DNA of 5,737 nt from Bacteroidota bacterium (GTDB lineage Bacteria > Bacteroidota > Bacteroidia > Chitinophagales > Chitinophagaceae). The notes beneath the pieces are model-generated. The model was not told the origin of the DNA. It saw nothing but the letters and a program-made list of their open reading frames with translations, and did no database searches. The first letter of the stretch is position 1, and every line of letters begins with the position of its first letter. Of this stretch, positions 1 to 5,737 are shown piece after piece. Location: assembly GCA_028876035.1 (NCBI GenBank), contig JAGWTK010000279.1:1-5737 (forward strand), written 5' to 3'. Both the position numbers and the translations under genes were made by a program.

Positions 1-1
1 C

Positions 2-616
2 GATCGCGGTATTTTGCGTGGTCAGCAATATGGACTGATTCGTGTTAATGGCGCATTCGTGAAATGTCCGAATGGCAATTACAAAGTAGGCAAGCTTTTC
101 AACGCTTCCCGCAGCAATCCCAACCTGCCTGTGAACTTTACAGAGTTTATCGACTTTACTACCGCGGGAAGTAACTATTCCACGGGTTATCGCGTGGAGA
201 AATATGAGTTCAGCCGTGCTTCGAGCAGCGGCCGGAATTTCGGACAGGCAGATATTTCTATCATTCGTCTTGCCGACATTTACCTGATGCGTGCAGAAGC
301 CAAACTGCGTAAGTCGAACGACGCTGCTGCGGCATTGACAGATGTAAACGCCGTGCGCATGTCACGCACTGCTTATGCCGTTAAACCTTCAGCACTCACC
401 AGCATGGATCTCGATATCCTGTTCCGTGAAAGAGGATTCGAATTGTATTGGGAGATGAATCGCCGCACCGATATGATTCGTTTCGGAAAATATGAAGGTA
501 CATGGACGGAGAAGAGCAGTACCGATAAAAACAAAAGGATATTCCCGATTCCGCAAACGGCTATCGACGGCGCATCCAACCTGCCGGGCTATCTGAAACA
601 GAACCCGGGGTATTAA
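2..616 (+). CDS. SusD/RagB-family outer-membrane nutrient-binding lipoprotein, C-terminal part (5' end outside window)
   Basis: The frame is open from the first base, so the gene begins to the left of the window; 204 residues and a TAA stop are visible. SusD-family proteins are surface lipoproteins that sit on a SusC TonB-dependent transporter and hand it oligosaccharides or other nutrients. The visible part is the RagB/SusD C-terminal domain. It shows the helix motif RLADIYLMRAEA, where residues sit in the TPR-like scaffold, then ERGFELYWEMNRRTDMIRFGKY, here broken by position as ERGFELYWE followed by RRTDMIRFG, and the family ending FPIPQTAID...GYLKQNPGY. A normal family member is about 450-600 residues, so roughly the last 40% is present. 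The TTG at 14 that could be read as a start is internal. A terminator follows 20 bases after the stop, so this is the last gene of its unit, normally susC-susD. The substrate cannot be read from this part. Confidence 0.93.
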   Translation, partial: DRGILRGQQYGLIRVNGAFVKCPNGNYKVGKLFNASRSNPNLPVNFTEFIDFTTAGSNYSTGYRVEKYEFSRASSSGRNFGQADISIIRLADIYLMRAEAKLRKSNDAAAALTDVNAVRMSRTAYAVKPSALTSMDLDILFRERGFELYWEMNRRTDMIRFGKYEGTWTEKSSTDKNKRIFPIPQTAIDGASNLPGYLKQNPGY

Positions 617-635
617 ATAAATTCCATCTTAAAAA

Positions 636-669
636 GAAAAAGCGGCTGACGAAAGTTGGCCGTTTTTTT
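636..669 (+). terminator. Rho-independent terminator after the SusD-family gene
   Basis: Bases 641-650 pair with 655-664 around a GAAA tetraloop (651-654), giving a 10-bp stem that includes three G-U pairs. A run of seven T (663-669) follows, and an A-rich stretch before the stem can extend the pairing. It lies about 20 bases after the SusD stop codon. The G-U pairs make it much stronger for + strand transcripts than for - strand ones, so it fits as the end of the SusD unit. Confidence 0.85.
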
Positions 670-711
670 AATGTGCTGATATGACAAATGTGATAAATGT
701 GCTAATTGGAC
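669..711. repeat. Short 8-9-nt tandem repeat block (ATGTG-containing)
   Basis: Directly after the terminator T-run come TAATGTGCT (669-677), an imperfect GATATGAC (678-685), AAATGTGAT (686-694), AAATGTGCT (695-703) and a decayed AATTGGAC (704-711). These are head-to-tail units of 8-9 bases sharing ATGTG. No gene is seen here. The block is low-complexity intergenic repeat DNA and its role is unknown. Confidence 0.5.
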
Positions 712-776
712 AAGCCGAACGTCCGTGGTAAAAAGGATAATCTGGATGAATACAGAAGCATCACTGTTTCAATTGA

Positions 777-1005
777 GAACACAGTGAGCCGCAAAAGCAC
801 GCAGGATGCGACACAAGAAGAACCTTATACTTTAGATTTTAATCGTTAAACTTCCGAAAGGAAGGATCCGCAAAAGAACGCCGGGTGGAGCACTAAAAGA
901 ACTTTAAACGTTAGACCTTAAACCACCGAAAAAGGCGATCCTGCAAAAAAGCCTGTTGCTGCACAGAAAGAACGAAGAACGACAAACCCCGAACCTTGAA
1001 CTAAA
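777..1005. repeat. Composite tandem array: three degenerate 43-44-nt cores, each followed by a run of AAC-heptamers
   Basis: Three related cores lie at 777-820, 856-899 and 928-970; they are 44, 44 and 43 bases long. The first two match at 30 of 44 ungapped positions by hand count, best at CCGCAAAAG; the third has tGCAAAAAAG there. Each core is followed by 7-nt units kept in exact register: 821-855 (AACCTTA, TACTTTA, GATTTTA, ATCGTTA, AACTTCC), 900-927 (AACTTTA, AACGTTA, GACCTTA, AACCACC) and 971-1005 (AACGAAG, AACGACA, AACCCCG, AACCTTG, AACTAAA). The heptamer consensus is roughly AACnTTA. The periods of 79 and 71 bases are not multiples of three, so the reading frame changes between copies, which argues against a protein-coding origin in its present form. 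The last heptamer covers the stop codon of the neighbouring kinase gene. The function is unknown. Confidence 0.7.
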
Positions 1006-1891
1006 TAGCATGCAGCACTTTCTCCCGCTGCCCGATAAACTTTGTCACGTCTTTCTCATTACCCGTAAACGGACCATGACTTTCGATTTTCAATGCTGCC
1101 ATAGCGGAAGCGAATTCGCCGGCTTCGGAAGGCGTTTTGCCCAGGCTTCTTTGAGAGAGGTATCCGGCCATATAGGTATCGCCGCAACCGGTGGTGTCCT
1201 TTAACTGACGGGGAATAAATACAGGGATATCGTAGAATTGACCGTTTGTATAAATGACCGAACCTCGACTGCCCAGCGTAATAACCACTTCTTCTACACC
1301 CCATTCCGCCAGGAGAGTAGCGCCTTCACGCACCTCGCTGCAGCCGGTGATCACTTCCATTTCCTGGTCGTTCGCTTTCAAAATCGAAATATGTTCCAGC
1401 GTTTCGCGCTTGTCTTTCCAGTCGATCAACTTCACATTTTTATGCTCAACCGTGCGCAAAAAGCCCTGTACATCCAGTGAAACTTTCGAGCGGTTGGCCA
1501 ATTGCCGGATAAAGTCGACCGACATATCATCTGCAAGCAGTGGACCAAGGTGAAAAATGGCCGCGTCAATCTCAGCCACCTGTTCATACCGGAACGGGTC
1601 CGCTTTCCGGAGCACACGCTGGGTGCGGTGATCGGGATTCTCTCCATAAATATTTTCGAAATAAACCGAATACCTGCTCGGGTAAGCCTGTACTTCAATA
1701 CCCAGGCCACGGAGTGCAGACACCCTCGGCATTTCTGTCTCCCCCAATGCAGTTACCAGCAAGTAACGCAGGGGCATCTGCCGAACGGCATTCGAGAAAT
1801 AAAAAGAAGTGCCACCAGGCATGAAATTGACAGACCCGGGTGTGACTACTTTATCGAGCGTTATATGACCTACTCCACAGATATCGTACAT
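1001..1891 (-). CDS. PfkB-family (ribokinase-like) carbohydrate or nucleoside kinase
   Basis: This 296-residue cytoplasmic protein is a complete member of the PfkB/ribokinase superfamily, which transfers the ATP gamma-phosphate to a hydroxyl of a sugar or nucleoside. The N-terminus DICGVGHITLDK (residues 3-14) is the usual first strand with the substrate-binding Asp13. PGGTSFYFSNA (25-35) is the Gly-Gly substrate region. NDQE (174-177) fits the NxxE metal/phosphate motif, TLGSRG (205-210) lies in the ATP site, and DTTGCGDTYMAGYL (232-245) is PfkB signature 2, with GCGD forming the anion hole and Asp238 the catalytic base. No key residue is missing and the length is near the family norm of about 300. 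ATG at 1889-1891 is the first start in frame; no clear Shine-Dalgarno precedes it, but a TAnnTTTG promoter does. It is transcribed alone and divergently from the lipoprotein gene. No strong - strand terminator is seen after its stop, which lies inside the repeat array. The substrate cannot be assigned; ribokinase, fructokinase and 2-keto-3-deoxygluconate kinase relatives all fit. Confidence 0.9.
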   Translation of the reverse strand: MYDICGVGHITLDKVVTPGSVNFMPGGTSFYFSNAVRQMPLRYLLVTALGETEMPRVSALRGLGIEVQAYPSRYSVYFENIYGENPDHRTQRVLRKADPFRYEQVAEIDAAIFHLGPLLADDMSVDFIRQLANRSKVSLDVQGFLRTVEHKNVKLIDWKDKRETLEHISILKANDQEMEVITGCSEVREGATLLAEWGVEEVVITLGSRGSVIYTNGQFYDIPVFIPRQLKDTTGCGDTYMAGYLSQRSLGKTPSEAGEFASAMAALKIESHGPFTGNEKDVTKFIGQREKVLHAI

Positions 1892-1925
1892 AGTAATAGA
1901 TTGACTTCACGCAGGGAAGACCCTG

Positions 1926-1933
1926 CAAAGATA
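1926..1933 (-). promoter_or_regulatory. Bacteroidota-type -7 promoter element for the PfkB kinase gene
   Basis: On the - strand this reads TATCTTTG, an exact match to the Bacteroidota -7 consensus TAnnTTTG. It lies 34 bases before the kinase ATG, giving a short leader of about 25-30 bases. The -33 element is poor: the expected TTTG is represented by GTTTA within the inverted repeat at 1940-1957. The assignment rests on consensus and position only. Confidence 0.6.
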
Positions 1934-1939
1934 AAAAAA

Positions 1940-1955
1940 TTAAACGATTGTTTAA
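1940..1955. promoter_or_regulatory. Inverted repeat TTAAAC-n4-GTTTAA, candidate operator
   Basis: Six-base arms TTAAAC (1940-1945) and GTTTAA (1950-1955) flank GATT. The right arm is also part of the 8-base palindrome GTTTAAAC (1950-1957). The repeat covers the spacer and -33 region upstream of the kinase -7 element, where a bound repressor would block RNA polymerase. No regulator gene is in the window. AT-rich DNA gives such repeats by chance fairly often, so the operator role is inference. Confidence 0.35.
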
Positions 1956-2031
1956 ACTTTTAGCTAACCAATAATAAGGCCGGCTTGTTCAGCCGTTCGT
2001 ATAAATCTTTATTAAAATAGCTTTCAACAAG

Positions 2032-2039
2032 TATATTTG
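2032..2039 (+). promoter_or_regulatory. Bacteroidota-type -7 promoter element for the ThuA/sugar dehydrogenase lipoprotein gene
   Basis: TATATTTG matches the TAnnTTTG consensus exactly and lies 70 bases before the ATG at 2109. The expected -33 TTTG is only loosely represented by CTTTA around 2007-2011, about 20 bases upstream. Transcription would begin near 2045 and leave a leader of about 60 bases, which contains the inverted repeat at 2054-2067. Confidence 0.6.
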
Positions 2040-2053
2040 ACAGTGCCGTGCTG

Positions 2054-2067
2054 TAACAACATTGTTA
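2054..2067. promoter_or_regulatory. Inverted repeat TAACAA-CA-TTGTTA, candidate operator in the leader
   Basis: Perfect 6-base arms surround CA, just downstream of the predicted transcription start of the lipoprotein gene. The two-base centre is too short for an RNA hairpin loop, so if functional it is more likely a protein-binding DNA site. A smaller palindrome, GCGAT-C-ATCGC (2074-2084), follows it. Both could be chance. Confidence 0.3.
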
Positions 2068-2108
2068 ACGTGCGCGATCATCGCTAATCCTTGTCAATTT
2101 TTGCCAAT

Positions 2109-5100
2109 ATGAGATATACAGTTAGGTACGGCTTAGGCCTGGCAGTGCTTGTTTTGAGCTGCCTGTTTTTTTCTTGCAACAACGGGCGTTCCGGTAAGCC
2201 GCGGGTGCTGGTATTCAGCAAAACCGCAGGCTACCATCACGAATCAATCGCGGATGGTAATATTGCTATCAGCAAACTGGGAGCTGCCAATGGATTTGAT
2301 GTAGATACCACCACCGATGCGGGGTACTTCGAAGAAGACAGTTTGAAAAAGTACGCTGCGGTTATTTTCCTGAGTACAACCGGGGATGTTTTGAACAGCC
2401 AGCAGGAAGCTGCTTTTGAACGCTATATCCAGGCGGGCGGCGGATACATGGGCATCCATGCAGCAGCCGACTGTGAATACGACTGGGGCTGGTATGGCCG
2501 GATGGTGGGAGGTTATTTCCTTAGTCATCCCGGTATCCATGATACCTTTCCCAACGTACAGCAGGGCGTATTCAACGTGGTAGATGCTTCGAATGCATCC
2601 ACCAAACACCTTCCGAATCCCTGGACACGTACCGACGAATTCTACAGTTTCAAGAAATTGAACAAAGACGTAAAAGTTTTGCTGAAGGTAGACGAGAAAT
2701 CTTACCATGGCGGTGCTAACGGGGATGATCACCCGATGGCATGGTACCACGATTACGACGGTGGACGTGCCTTTTATACCAATCTCGGTCATACAAAGGA
2801 ATCCTATACCGAGGACAATTACCTGAAACATATTCTCGGCGGTATCCTTTATGCCATCGGCGATAACAAAGAACTCGATTATTCAAAAGCCAAAACACAG
2901 TTGCCACCGGAAGACAATCGTTTTTCCAAAACGCAGTTGGTGACAGGAGAGTTTTTTGAGCCTACCGAAATGACTATCCTTCCCAATTTCGACATTCTCG
3001 TCGTGCAGCGCAGGGGAGAAGTAATGCTCTATAAAAAAGACACAAAAAAAGTAAAGCAGGTTGGGTTCCTGGATGTCTACTATAAAACCAAAACACCCGG
3101 CGTGAACGCAGAAGAAGGATTGCTTGGATTAGCAAAAGACCCACACTTCGAAAAAAACAATTGGGTATATATGTATTACAGCCCGATTGACAGTTCGGTA
3201 AACCGTCTTTCCCGTTTCACGTTTAAAAATGATACCCTTGATAAGTCGACGGAAAAAGTGATTCTCGAGGTGAAATCCCAGCGTGAAATCTGCTGCCATA
3301 CCGGTGGTTCGATTGCATTTGGTCCCGATGGTTTGCTGTATTTCTCTGCCGGAGATAATTCTACACCGTTCGATGAAAAGGGGCAAAAACATGTGAACAG
3401 CGGCTTTGCCCCGTTGAACGATCAACCCGGGCATGAACAGTACGATGCAAGAAGATCTTCTGGTAATTCCAATGATCTCCGCGGTAAGATCATGCGCATC
3501 CGGGTAAAAGATGACGGCACCTATGAAATTCCGGAAGGCAACCTCTTCCCCAAAGGAACTCCGAATACACGCCCGGAGATTTACGTGATGGGAGATCGCA
3601 ATCCTTACCGCATATCAGTCGATCAGAAGAACAGCTGGCTCTATTGGGGAGAAGTGGGACCGGATGCACAGGCCGACAGCTTTGCTACCCGCGGACCAAG
3701 AGGTTATGATGAGGTAAACCAGGCCCGCAAAGCTGGTTTCTTTGGCTGGCCTTTGTTTGTTGGCAACAACTATCCCTATCGGGCGTACAATTATGCGACG
3801 GGTGAATCGGGAGCCGCCTTCGACCCGGCCAGGCCGATCAACGATTCCCGCAACAACACCGGCATACGTGAATTGCCACCGGCGCAACCCGCCTTCATCT
3901 GGTACCCGTACGATGCATCGCCCGATTTCCCGCAGGTGGGTACCGGCGGCCGCAACGCGATGGCTGGCCCTGTGTACTACACCGATATGTATCCAAAAGA
4001 GACCAGGTTGCCGGATTATTACAATGGCAAGCTGATTATATACGACTGGATCCGCGGATGGATAAAAGCCGTGACCCTCCAGCCAAATGGTGATTTCGAC
4101 AAAATGGAGCCCTTCTTCCCCTCTATAAAAGTGAATTCATTGATCGATATGGAAGTGGGGCCTGATGGCCGTTTGTACCTGCTCGAGTATGGTACTGGTT
4201 GGTTCTCGAAGAATCCGGATGCCGGTCTTGCACGGATTGATTTTAACGGTGGCAACCGTGCACCGGTGGTAAGTTCCATTACAATTGATAAAACATCGGG
4301 TGTATTGCCTTTCACGGTCAAACTGAGTGCTGATGTTAAGGACCTGGAAAAAGACAAAGTGAAGTACAAATGGGACCTGGGCAATGGTACTACAAAAGAA
4401 ACCGATGTTCCTGAGCTTAGCTATACCTATACAAGCGCGGGTGACTTTGCCATTTCGGTAGAGGCAACCGACGAACACGGAGCGGCTGCAAAAAGCGCTG
4501 CTGTGGCTGTGTATGCCGGTAACGAGGCGCCCGTAGTATCCGTGGTGCAAACCGGAGGCAACAAATCTTTCTACCTGCCAGGCGTGCCCGTTCAGTACGC
4601 GGTATCGGTAGAAGACAAATCCGATACGGCCAAAATTGATCCGGCCAATTTGTATGTATCCGTGAATTACGAGCAGGGCACGGATAAAGCAGGCAGCAAC
4701 CTGGGTCACCAGCAGGGTAGTGCCGCCATTACGGGTAAAAGCCTGATGCTATCCCTCGATTGCAAGGCTTGCCACAAAGAAGCGGAGAAATCGGTGGGAC
4801 CTGCATTTGTACAAGTGGCAGAGAAATACAGCAAAGACCCGGGCGCGATGGCCTACTTATCGCAAAAGATTATCAAAGGCGGTAGTGGTGTTTGGGGTGA
4901 AGTAGCCATGGCTGCGCACCCGAAATTGTCACAGGATGATGCCGGGCAGATCGTTACCTGGATTTTGTCACTGGCCAATACCGGCGCCGTTAAAAAATCG
5001 CTTCCCGCAACCGGTGCCATCACGGCTCCCCCGGAAACAAGACCCGGTTTTGCCATGGTTATTAATGCAAGTTATACCGACAAGGGAGGAAATAATATCA

Positions 5101-5525
5101 AGCCGCTCACAGGTAGCAATGCCCTCGTGTTGCACAGCAGTACCTTACAATTCACCGGCAAGGAAAAAGCCCTGAATTTTGTACCCTTCGCGTTTAACGG
5201 AATGAAGCTGATGGTGCTGCCGGAGAAAGACGGCTGGGTGGCACTTGATGACATCGACCTCACCGGCGTTGGCATAATACAGGTGAGTGCTATGTGGCGG
5301 GGTGATACAAAAGGGCTTGCTTTCGAAGCTCACCTGGATGCTGCCGATGGTAAATTGTTGGGCGCAGGGAGTATCCCGGCTTCTCAGAAAGGTCAGCAGG
5401 GTGGTGCTGCACGCATCGCCATTGAAAAAGTAGCGGATGGCAAGATGCATACCGTGTACATTGTATACAAACCAAAAGAAAAATTACAGGCGGGCATCGT
5501 TTCAATAAGCTTTGCCGGAAAATAA
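2109..5525 (+). CDS. Multidomain lipoprotein: ThuA-like, PQQ-type sugar dehydrogenase, PKD/Ig-like, cytochrome c, CBM6-like
   Basis: This is a 1138-residue protein counted from ATG 2109. A TTG six codons upstream is less likely, because the ATG puts two basic residues directly before the hydrophobic stretch. Residues 1-22 form a lipoprotein signal peptide with acylated Cys likely at 23 (FFSC), or 18 (VLSC). Residues 30-251 are a ThuA-like domain (trehalose-utilisation family, glutamine-amidotransferase-like fold), with GGGYMGIHAAAD at 110-121. Residues 270-714 are a soluble glucose/sorbosone-dehydrogenase beta-propeller that would use PQQ to oxidise a sugar. Its marks are EEGLLGLAKDP (335-345), CCHTGG with His397, AFGPDGLLYFSAGD (403-416), DLRGKIMRI (456-464), GDRNPYR with Arg497 (495-501) and DMEVGPDGRLYLLEYG (680-695). 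A PKD domain (716-802, WDLGNG) and a second Ig-like module (805-856) act as spacers. A class I cytochrome c domain (876-956) has heme motif CKACH (885-889), Gly-Pro at 897-898 and likely axial Met934. Residues 976-1138 resemble CBM6 (DDIDLTG). The gene stands alone between its promoter and terminator. The actual sugar, and whether the ThuA part is catalytic, are unknown. Confidence 0.92.
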   Translation: MRYTVRYGLGLAVLVLSCLFFSCNNGRSGKPRVLVFSKTAGYHHESIADGNIAISKLGAANGFDVDTTTDAGYFEEDSLKKYAAVIFLSTTGDVLNSQQEAAFERYIQAGGGYMGIHAAADCEYDWGWYGRMVGGYFLSHPGIHDTFPNVQQGVFNVVDASNASTKHLPNPWTRTDEFYSFKKLNKDVKVLLKVDEKSYHGGANGDDHPMAWYHDYDGGRAFYTNLGHTKESYTEDNYLKHILGGILYAIGDNKELDYSKAKTQLPPEDNRFSKTQLVTGEFFEPTEMTILPNFDILVVQRRGEVMLYKKDTKKVKQVGFLDVYYKTKTPGVNAEEGLLGLAKDPHFEKNNWVYMYYSPIDSSVNRLSRFTFKNDTLDKSTEKVILEVKSQREICCHTGGSIAFGPDGLLYFSAGDNSTPFDEKGQKHVNSGFAPLNDQPGHEQYDARRSSGNSNDLRGKIMRIRVKDDGTYEIPEGNLFPKGTPNTRPEIYVMGDRNPYRISVDQKNSWLYWGEVGPDAQADSFATRGPRGYDEVNQARKAGFFGWPLFVGNNYPYRAYNYATGESGAAFDPARPINDSRNNTGIRELPPAQPAFIWYPYDASPDFPQVGTGGRNAMAGPVYYTDMYPKETRLPDYYNGKLIIYDWIRGWIKAVTLQPNGDFDKMEPFFPSIKVNSLIDMEVGPDGRLYLLEYGTGWFSKNPDAGLARIDFNGGNRAPVVSSITIDKTSGVLPFTVKLSADVKDLEKDKVKYKWDLGNGTTKETDVPELSYTYTSAGDFAISVEATDEHGAAAKSAAVAVYAGNEAPVVSVVQTGGNKSFYLPGVPVQYAVSVEDKSDTAKIDPANLYVSVNYEQGTDKAGSNLGHQQGSAAITGKSLMLSLDCKACHKEAEKSVGPAFVQVAEKYSKDPGAMAYLSQKIIKGGSGVWGEVAMAAHPKLSQDDAGQIVTWILSLANTGAVKKSLPATGAITAPPETRPGFAMVINASYTDKGGNNIKPLTGSNALVLHSSTLQFTGKEKALNFVPFAFNGMKLMVLPEKDGWVALDDIDLTGVGIIQVSAMWRGDTKGLAFEAHLDAADGKLLGAGSIPASQKGQQGGAARIAIEKVADGKMHTVYIVYKPKEKLQAGIVSISFAGK

Positions 5526-5543
5526 AAAGCAGTATGCACCTAT

Positions 5544-5573
5544 AAAAAAAGCGTCCATGCGGACGCTTTTTTT
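5544..5573 (+). terminator. Bidirectional Rho-independent terminator after the lipoprotein gene
   Basis: GCGTCC (5551-5556) pairs perfectly with GGACGC (5561-5566) around the loop ATGC. Seven A (5544-5550) before it pair with seven T (5567-5573) after it, for a 13-bp stem. The stem starts 19 bases after the lipoprotein stop codon. The A and T runs let it work on both strands, which suits a convergent gene to the right. Confidence 0.92.
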
Positions 5574-5665
5574 ATGCTATTCTTTTTTCTGACTAATTTA
5601 TCCAGAACTCATGTTCCTGCTGCTGGCATTTGCTCAGCTGGGATGCTTTAAAGTCCCGATGGTAT

Positions 5666-5690
5666 AAAAGCTGACGTGTTGGCTTTTTTT
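5666..5690 (+). terminator. Second hairpin with T-run, possible back-up terminator
   Basis: AAAAGCTGA (5666-5674) can pair with TTGGCTTTT (5679-5687) around CGTG, with two G-U pairs, and T continues to 5690. The G-U pairs become A-C mismatches on the other strand, so it is stronger for + strand transcripts. No + strand gene is seen between it and the terminator at 5544-5573. It may be a tandem back-up terminator, or a weak terminator for the gene proposed at 5705-5737. Confidence 0.5.
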
Positions 5691-5704
5691 CAGACAAACG
5701 TCCA

Positions 5705-5737
5705 TTATTTTCCCGCGTACCATTCGTAGTTTTCTCC
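5705..5737 (-). CDS. Possible C-terminal end of an unidentified convergent gene
   Basis: Read on the - strand from the window edge, ten codons give GENYEWYAGK and then TAA at 5705-5707. The peptide looks like a natural protein end, and a hairpin follows at 5666-5690. Ten residues are too few to name a family. Another - strand frame stays open for 47 codons from the edge to a TAG at 5593-5595, so the true frame is not certain. The bidirectional terminator at 5544-5573 agrees with a convergent gene in either frame. Confidence 0.3.
   Translation of the reverse strand, partial: GENYEWYAGK

Noticed and set aside
706..849. A 47-codon + strand open frame (TTG start, TAA stop) in the intergenic region, with a protein-like composition.
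   Set aside because: It spans the first core and first heptamer run of the repeat array, has no ribosome site or promoter, and the frame shifts between repeat copies (periods 79 and 71), so coding selection is unlikely.
850..999. Two further short stretches in the same + frame with similar peptides (DPQK- and DPAKK-containing), each ended by a stop.
   Set aside because: The similarity is explained by the DNA-level repeat of the core; the stops recur at matching places in the repeat and no start codon or leader is seen.
777..1005. CRISPR-like appearance of alternating conserved and variable stretches.
   Set aside because: The cores are degenerate rather than near-identical, the stretches between them are themselves short tandem repeats, and there are no cas genes in the window.
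956..1204. An 82-codon + strand open frame overlapping the kinase 3' end.
   Set aside because: It lies mostly antisense to the well-supported PfkB kinase and matches no recognisable family.
4137..4709. A 190-codon - strand open frame inside the lipoprotein gene, and a similar 195-codon one at 2244-2831.
   Set aside because: Both are antisense to clear PKD/Ig-like and ThuA-like coding sequence and have no family-like motifs or promoters.
5574..5651. A 25-codon hydrophobic + strand open frame starting at the edge of the terminator.
   Set aside because: The ATG directly follows the terminator T-run, with no promoter or ribosome site; length and composition are expected by chance.
5593..5736. 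A 47-codon - strand frame ending with TAG near the bidirectional terminator.
   Set aside because: Not listed as a gene because its composition is not clearly protein-like and it competes with the frame ending at 5705; it remains possible and is mentioned there.

Overview
The window is from a member of the Bacteroidota, probably a Chitinophaga-like soil or environmental bacterium (the family-level guess is inference). Three things point there: a SusD/RagB-type nutrient-binding protein, two promoters with the Bacteroidota -7 element TAnnTTTG, and a large lipoprotein combining ThuA, PQQ-type sugar dehydrogenase, PKD, cytochrome c and CBM6-like modules. Start codons lack clear Shine-Dalgarno sequences, which is also usual in this phylum.

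Layout. Bases 2-616 hold the C-terminal part of a SusD-family protein on the + strand; its start, and presumably a SusC partner, lie to the left of the window. A GNRA-loop terminator closes that unit at about 636-669. Bases 669-1005 hold no convincing gene. They contain a short block of 8-9-nt repeats, then a composite tandem array in which a degenerate 43-44-nt core alternates with runs of 7-nt repeats whose units mostly begin AAC. The array runs up to and over the stop codon of a PfkB-family sugar kinase on the - strand (1001-1891). Bases 1892-2108 are a divergent promoter region, with one promoter for the kinase and one for the lipoprotein, each next to a short inverted repeat. Bases 2109-5525 encode the 1138-residue lipoprotein on the + strand, closed by a perfect bidirectional terminator at 5544-5573. 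The last 160 bases hold a second hairpin and perhaps the last codons of a convergent - strand gene.

Together (inference): the window is about sugar handling. SusD captures glycans at the outer membrane. The lipoprotein probably oxidises a sugar outside the cytoplasm and passes electrons from PQQ to its own heme. The PfkB kinase phosphorylates a sugar or nucleoside in the cytoplasm. The units appear to be transcribed separately, so a shared substrate is not shown by the sequence.
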